Both the position numbers and the translations under genes were made by a program. The notes beneath the pieces were generated by a model. That model saw only the letters and a list, made by a program, of their open reading frames with translations, did not search any database and had not been told where the DNA came from. Source: Acanthaster planci (lineage: Eukaryota; Echinodermata; Asteroidea; Valvatida; Acanthasteridae). From it: a stretch of 64,000 nt of DNA. The stretch covers positions 228,137-292,136 of the forward strand of contig NW_019091639.1 of the NCBI RefSeq assembly GCF_001949145.1, written 5' to 3'. This document shows, piece by piece, positions 58,601 to 64,000 of this stretch (the stretch's first letter is position 1; every line of letters starts with the position of its first letter).

Positions 58601-61600
58601 TCACACAAAGGCACGTTCATTCACCTTCAATTCAAGAATAAGTGTGAATGATCGAGGAATTTTGTATCAGTTTTTTGGATCTATTTAGGGGCGAGAAAGG
58701 TTACGCCAATCCCCTAGGGGATGGGGAAGTATATTCAAATACGGTTTACAAGATATCAGGCCAGCTTCACTGTTTAGCAAAGTGGCTGCATTGGTAGGTT
58801 GTGCACTTGAACACAACTCCAGAGGTTACGGGGTCCATGGTTGACTTCACTTCAGGTAGCCAATCTTACCTTGGCAACACAGTTGCTGCTTAAGCCAAGG
58901 TGCATTATGGGAAAGAGTTGATATGATATTGATGTGTAGACAGTACAGAGCAGAATATGTTTTTTGCGGGGTTACAAGGCTTAGCAGTTTCTCCCTTTTG
59001 TGGGCTCCACCCAAGAAGCCATTTGCGAGTAACCTTTGAACAAAATCTGGTACACTACGCTATCTTATTTCCCGTAAATATAACAATTCAAATTCTCCAG
59101 ACTAAAGACCCTGTTGCTATACCTCATAATTCGGGCCAAGCTTTAATTCGTGTAGCGACCACCATCTCTGGAATGGACTGGTTCCTTTGTGCCCTTCTTA
59201 TCCATTAAGAACAGTGTATGTTGCCAGGCGTCTCTTATGTAATTAAGTAAAAGCTTGCCCCTAATCACGAGGTATAGCAGCAGTGTATTTACAGTTTTTC
59301 TTGATAGACTTTTGGAAATAAGACAGTGTATGCATAGACCTTCAAAAAGTTGAAATCTGTGGGAACGTTTGTCTCAGAAGTTGCTCTTTATGTCCTCCTG
59401 AAATTGGAAGTGTGACCTGTTGGCAATTTCAGATCATTTGGCCCAACTAACCTGACCACATACACACTGAAGGGTGTTGCTGATGCGCTGGAGAAACAAT
59501 CAGGTGCAGAGCCCAAGGGCATCAAAGCACACTTCCGATTGGATGAGAGTGGGATACTGTTCTTGGATTCGGTAAGCATAGCCAATCAGATCCGTTGTCT
59601 CTTAGTTATTACTATGTAGGGGACTGTTTGTTCAATATCGGACTACATGCAGTTTCCCTGTGTATTTGCCAAACTTTCTTATATCCTTCTTGTCCTTGAA
59701 AAAATGAACAACTTTTAATTTGATTCATGAAAATTTGTTTGTTTTGCGTGTTTGATTAGTTGTTTGATGTTTTTCAAGCAGCCCTTGTGAATCAGCCAAT
59801 TGATTGGTTGTTTGATGTTTTTCAAGCAGCACTGTGAATCAGCCAATGGCAAGTTTGAGTGACTTGTTGAAAATCCCACATCCAGTAAGACTTCAGAAAT
59901 CTAGCCTGAGATTTGGGCTCACCTAAGTCCTGTCACATGATCTAGATTTCGTAGAGATGTGCTTTTATGCAACAACAATGGTCTTCTTTCATATCATTAC
60001 AACTCTACTTTGTGTTTTTCTCAAGGTGGAGTCAGTCTTTGAGAAGATGGAGACGGTGATGGAAGAAGTGAACGACACGGAAGAGGAACAGTCGACATTA
60101 CAGAGTAAGCCGTTATCTCATTCTGCTCGGTAGTGGCTAAGGAAGCAGTCATGGCAGCAAAGTTCCATACATGTGTGTCTTACTCCAAGCCCTAGCCTAT
60201 TCTGTCATGTAGTTTTGTGAGGCTTCATTACGAGGGTTTGTCACACCCGAATACAAGCAGGGTCAGGGATTCAAATCCATTTCAGTGCTAGGCAAATGTT
60301 GTGTCCTTGGGCAAGTCAGTCTACTCCCACAAGCCTCTCTCCACCCAGGAGTATAAAAAGGGTGGAGCATGAACCAGCGCAGTATGATGTTGAGATGGTT
60401 TTGAGAATGGCTATAGGCTTGATGAGCAGGGGTAACAGTGATGCAGTGCATTGAGTAAGAGCTGGTAATGATGGGTGCATGTGAACTAAGCCCATTACAC
60501 TAATGCCGCAGCAAGATTGAAGTTTGTCTTGGCAATTCCAACGTGATCCAGTGTCATGAATGAATCCCAGGCTCTTAGATATCATTTTAGGCTCTTCTGT
60601 GGACATTTTCTTTCCATAGAGTTGAGTAGCACAATTAGTCGGTTCTTCTCAGGATCGTCAGATGACAGCACAGCAGATAGTCCACCACAAGAGGGCGACA
60701 AAGCAGGGGAGAATGGTGCCATGGAGGAGGAGAAGGATACCAGTGAAACTGGTACTAGTGAAAGAGATAGCAGTGATAAGGACACCAGTGAAAAGGTAAT
60801 GTTTATTAGAATAGCCACATGGAAATTGAAGACCAGATTTTCAAGTATTCTTGTATAAAGATTTTGCTGTGTCTAAACTTTTTATGAAATGCATTGTTAT
60901 CACAGACCAGTTGCACATGGTAGGGCTGTGTACAAGTTCTGTAAAAAAATCAGTGGAATGTTTTGTTTTTAACATATCATGGGAAATAAGTGTATATGTG
61001 ACCCATATACCGGTAGATTACTTACGATTTTGTGCAAAGATTGATGTATGTCAGAAATCTGCAATTGGCATTTACTTCAAAATGTGTAATGCATGGAGTC
61101 TGTATCTCGTTATGGTCCAGGGTAAATTTTCATTAGCTCATGGAATAGGAAATTCTGTTCTAGATGTTCAACTTGCCAGGGCCGGGACTGACAACAAATG
61201 TTGAGGTTGGGAGGGGGTTCATGGCTTCAAACATTAATAATCATTTCTGGTAATGACACCGAGGATTTCTCAAAAGTGCCCTAGGCACTGTAGCTCATAA
61301 GCCTGAAGAAACCTGTAGTGAAGAGACAATTAGAGGTGGGAGGAAAACCCCAGAGGAATATTCTGGGAAAAAACCCTCGGAATCAGGTAGGGACTGAAAA
61401 CCCAATCCACATGTGGACCGAGCCAGGATTCGAACCTGGACCGCAGAGGTGAAAGGCGAGGACGGAATCACTAAATGTGACTTTCGGTTTGTAATTGTTT
61501 ACAGGATGCAACAGAGGGTCAAGAAACAGGAGAACCCAAACCAGCAGAAGATGAGAAAGTGGAAGACAAGGAGGCAGATGACACCAACGAGTCAACGGAA

Positions 61601-63937
61601 GGACAAACAGGGGAGGAAAAAGAGGAAATGAAGGAGCAGGGTGAGACGGAAGAGACGCAGGAAGAAGAGGGAGGCACGGAAGACCAGTCGGAAGGCGAGG
61701 CAGGGCAAGGAACAAAAGATGAGGCTGATTCAGGTGACAGCGATACCAAGGAGGCAAGTGAAACAGCTGAGGACGAGAAAGTTGACGGAGGAGAGGAGGT
61801 GAGTTGGGACAAGATTTCTGAAAAAAAAGAAGAGTTTTTGAATATGTGTAAATGAAAGGATGTTCATTTGCAGTTGTCAGGAAGTGGTCACTCTGAGCTG
61901 GTAATCTGAACATTTGTCTTCAGTTGGAATTTTTTGCTATGCTTTGAAAAGTGTCACCAAAAAAGTTATGCTCCATTTCCCTCTACCATATTTTGAATGG
62001 CAACTCTGAAGTACTTTTGGGGGAAGTTTTGGGAAAATGTGAAATAAAGAAAGAAAACCAGCGTCTGTTTTAGTTTAAATGAGGTGCAAAAAGCTTCAAC
62101 AGAAATGCATTTGTGTCGCATTCCTAACAACATTGGCATCTTGGGCAAAAACGTCAAGGAGGGTTTGTGTCAGTGGAAAAATGTCAAGACGTTTTATGTA
62201 GGTGAAGTTAGGGTTCTTTTTTCATTATAATCAGATAGCCAGGTTTGAGGCGTGAGGAAAACTGGAAATAAATTCTTTGGGAAGTTCCCAATCTGGAACT
62301 AAGGTTGAAAAAAGTTGAAGACTTGTGTCTTATCAACATTAATTGATTTTCACACTGCATTGAAATTTTAAACATTCAACTAAATTTAGAGATTTTTTTT
62401 TACAGACGAGCAGTGGGGAGGAAAGCATAGACAGTGACGCCAAAGCAGACATTTTTGAGAAAGATGGGCAAGAGGAAAAGAAGACAGAGGACAGCAAGAA
62501 GAAGACGAAGAAAGACAAGAAAAAAGACAAGAAGGGCAAAAAGGGCAAAGAGTCCAAGGAGGAGAAGAAAGAAAAGAGGAAGATTGCCAAGCCCAAGGTG
62601 ATCACCATCAAGGAGAACTTGACAGTAGAGACTCAGGCTCATGGCATCCCCAAACCCTCCAGAGAGTCTAGAAAAACATCCAGGAACAAGTAAGTGGTAA
62701 TCATAGCATTGCACGGGGGAGCCCCCCCCCCAAAGAATGAAAAATTAAAACAAGAAGCCAGAAAAAATGTAAAAGAATTATAAAAAAAGAGATTGAAGGG
62801 AAGGAAAACCACCAATTTGCTTGAAAAAAATTGAAATTAGCTGTCCACAGGACGTTCATCATGTTATATTTCTCTTACCGTACTTGAGACATAATCAGTT
62901 GCCATTGAGATTCAACAGCAAGGTACAGGCAGCATGTACGTGTGCTGACATCTGCTCATATGTTGTGTGCATCTAGCATAGCTCAGGTAATGCCATTCAT
63001 TATCACACGGGCGTGAGTGGAACACAGAATAATGTAGCGCGTCTGTGTCCTGTATGCCATGAGGATTTATCTTCAAGCCAAGTTGGTATACAGTATTCGT
63101 TATAGGGGCCTTTGTGCACAAAGGCATCACCTTTGAATTTACAGTAAATTTTGCATTTGTGCTTTTTAACGTAAAAATAGTGCAGTTAGAACAATGTATT
63201 ATGCTGGCTTTGACACGGACCGTGCAGCACAGTTATTTGTCACACTGCTTGTTGCTAAGGATCGACCAATCAGAATTCAGAATTCAAGTTTGACTGAAGA
63301 TAAGGGCTACCATTCTCTGAACTGTTCTGAGAGAATATTCATTAGTGTATTTGACTTGTTTGATGAGGATCTTCGTGTGTGCACCTTGTAAAACAGTAAA
63401 AATACTGACAAGCACATGATGAAGAATGGATCAGGAAAAAATCGTCTGTTATTCATGAATATGTATGAGGCACGGTAATACAGCGCAGCTTCAATATGAA
63501 ATGTGAAGCTCCAGTACTTACCAACACTATGAAAATAATGATCGGTGTTGATGTCTTGGATGGTGTAAGTAGAGCCTATGCAATACTGGGATGTAGGGAT
63601 CTGCCCCTGCCATTAAGTATGGTTTTGATCACCACTGTAGAGATGGTAACGCAGCATAAACTCCTGCTACTGCATGGATTCTGTAGTTTTAAATTTGTAA
63701 ACAGCGTTCAATTTTTCTTTCTTTAGGTTAAAAGATCTGCAGAGGAAGGAAGAAGAACGTCTCGCTCGAGAGACGGCTCTCAACTCCTTGGAATCCTTCA
63801 TCTATGACATGCAAGATAAGCTGTATCAGGAGGACTATGAGACTTGCTCCACCGAGGAGGAACGAGAAGGCCTCCTGGGCAAGCTACGAGAGGCATCTGA
63901 TTGGTTGTATGAAGTCGAGGATGATGCCCCGCACACC
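49694..63937 (+). CDS. HYOU1: HYOU1/GRP170, ER-luminal large HSP70 chaperone (3' end beyond window)
   Basis: Eighteen coding exons: 49694-49837, 50105-50136, 50960-51038, 52297-52426, 52889-52987, 53803-53931, 54812-54989, 55822-56008, 56512-56646, 57316-57398, 57793-57925, 58267-58457, 59433-59571, 60026-60104, 60620-60795, 61505-61798, 62406-62689 and 63727-63937. All phases agree, giving 901 residues so far. A signal peptide (about 1-29) precedes [14 protein letters not shown]. ATPase motifs follow: [30 protein letters not shown] (D228) and [11 protein letters not shown] (378-387). [18 protein letters not shown] is nearly identical to human. The substrate domain ends near VESVFEKM. Residues about 580-830 form an acidic then Lys-rich loop, and the helical domain starts at [16 protein letters not shown]170 assists folding in the ER and is a nucleotide-exchange factor for BiP. 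The ER-retention end is outside the window. Exon 1 uses a weak donor, GTTGGT. Confidence 0.96.
50695..50850 (-). mobile_element. tRNA-derived SINE fragment, reverse orientation
   Basis: The minus strand has a degraded B-box-like GGGTTGGAATCCAGC and, further along, CTGGGACTTAAAATTCC. It is similar to the heads of other SINE copies but more diverged. It lies in HYOU1 intron 2. Confidence 0.45.
51085..51480. mobile_element. Candidate small element rich in AATCCTCC words
   Basis: The left side has CCTCAATCCTCCACAATCC. The right end, read on the other strand, is TAACCCTAACCCTCCTCAGT then CCTCCAA. AATCCTCCAAA words recur at both ends, giving imperfect inverted repeats. The right end is shared with 33675-33735. 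Boundaries are approximate. It lies in HYOU1 intron 3. Confidence 0.5.
51603..52119 (+). mobile_element. TTAA-flanked piggyBac-like MITE, copy 2
   Basis: TTAA flanks both sides (51599-51602 and 52120-52123). The left end is CCACTTGTTGCCGCGTGC; the right end on the other strand is CCACTTGCTGCCAGGGAAC. The element is 517 bp. It is in opposite orientation to the copy at 20286-20873 and shares a GGCCTGCTATGCCCAAAAG-like interior. It lies in HYOU1 intron 3. Confidence 0.85.
55278..55620. repeat. 43-bp tandem repeat with embedded splice-acceptor-like ends
   Basis: Seven full units and a partial eighth start at 55278, 55320, 55363, 55406, 55449, 55492, 55535 and 55578. Each contains CATTTTCAGCTGTGATGCAT or a one-base variant, then CGTTGCATCCAGCAAAATTG. 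It lies in HYOU1 intron 7, about 200 bp before exon 8. Every unit carries TTTTCAG, which resembles a 3' splice site. Confidence 0.9.
56110..56330 (-). mobile_element. tRNA-derived SINE, reverse orientation
   Basis: The minus strand reads GGGGTTCAAATCCAACTGCT, then GCCCATGGGCAAG-type and CACTTCACCCC words. The inner GATGGGATGCCAGTCCATCG is typical of invertebrate SINE bodies. It lies in HYOU1 intron 8. Confidence 0.75.
58780..58875 (+). mobile_element. Probable diverged SINE head
   Basis: The sequence AGTGGCTGCATTGGTAGG followed by GAGGTTACGGGGTCCATGG has A-box and B-box-like spacing but weak matches. It lies in HYOU1 intron 12. It may be a decayed tRNA-derived copy. Confidence 0.35.
59754..59848. 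repeat. 48-bp tandem duplication
   Basis: Two copies of a unit containing TTGTTTGATGTTTTTCAAGC and GTGAATCAGCCAAT start at 59754 and 59802. They are nearly identical, so the duplication is recent. It lies in HYOU1 intron 13. Confidence 0.9.
60200..60400 (+). mobile_element. tRNA-derived SINE fragment
   Basis: The B-box-like GGGATTCAAATCC is followed by GTGTCCTTGGGCAAG, CTACTCCCAC and CCACCCAGGAGTATAAAAA, matching the copy at 21220. It lies in HYOU1 intron 14. Confidence 0.75.
61256..61460 (-). mobile_element. tRNA-derived SINE of a second family, reverse orientation
   Basis: The minus strand has a perfect B-box GGTTCGAATCCTGGC and a body with GGGTTTTTTCCC and GGGGTTTTCCTCCCACC. This body differs from the GTGTCCTTGGGCAAG family, so it is a separate SINE family. 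It lies in HYOU1 intron 15, immediately before exon 16. Confidence 0.75.
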
Positions 63938-64000
63938 GTGAGTTGATGATAGCCAGATGTAGAATGGTTCCCTAAACCACTGCACTTGAAAGATGTGTAA

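Noticed and set aside
61383-61913. 176-codon minus-strand open frame over HYOU1 exon 16
   Set aside because: It is a shadow of the acidic coding exon, where GAG/GAA codons read as CTC/TTC on the other strand.
1-64000. Bacterial operon or phage-defence type system
   Set aside because: Genes are spliced animal genes spread over 64 kb with large introns; there is no operon-like packing.

Overview
The window is nuclear genomic DNA from an animal, most likely an invertebrate deuterostome and, by inference, an echinoderm such as a sea star. Genes are split by GT-AG introns of about 0.2 to 5 kb. Overall base composition is AT-rich. Short self-complementary ACATGT arrays and GGCCTAGGCCTA words recur, and tRNA-derived SINEs and small inverted-repeat elements are scattered through introns. 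The gene set is animal-specific: a USF transcription factor, a rhodopsin-family receptor, a nuclear IkB, the telomere protein TEN1 and the ER chaperone HYOU1/GRP170. The species call rests on genome style and is not proved. A run of 416 N lies at 17674-18089.

Layout. 1-5700 has no recognisable gene; it holds a 68-bp tandem repeat at the left edge and a decayed tandem array at 2.9-3.4 kb. 5.75-7.9 kb (+) carries a small gene for a death-domain-only protein of about 100 residues. 11.05-23.1 kb (+) is a complete 8-exon USF gene of 305 codons; an intronless class A GPCR (12.3-13.3 kb, minus strand) is nested in its first intron. 23.1-30.3 kb is intergenic, with a promoter-like block at 26.1-26.3 kb and a broken LINE reverse transcriptase at 27.5-28.7 kb (minus). 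30.57-42.87 kb (+) is a complete 8-exon nuclear IkB of the IkB-zeta/Bcl-3 type (1051 codons), with one 2.3-kb exon and ankyrin-repeat exons after it. 45.7-46.8 kb (minus) is a complete 2-exon TEN1 gene (127 codons). It is head-to-head with HYOU1 (+), whose promoter and noncoding first exon lie near 47.5-47.7 kb and whose coding exons run from 49694 to 63937 (18 exons, 901 codons). HYOU1 continues beyond the right edge.

Links between genes. The death-domain protein and the nuclear IkB both belong to families used in NF-kB and cell-death signalling, but nothing here shows that they are co-regulated. Three promoters carry sites that suit their own gene: a perfect USF-type E-box upstream of USF, a Rel/Dorsal-type kB site upstream of the nuclear IkB, and an ER-stress element with exact spacing upstream of HYOU1.

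Mobile DNA explains much of the intron structure. I could define ends and target duplications for a hAT-like element nested in an older palindrome, two TTAA-flanked piggyBac-like elements, two TA-type mariner/pogo-like elements and one inverted-repeat element that abuts a USF splice acceptor. I did not find a clearly new multi-gene system. The less ordinary items are the death-domain-only gene, the nested receptor, the unusually long nuclear IkB and HYOU1 loop, and the transposon-shaped splice regions.
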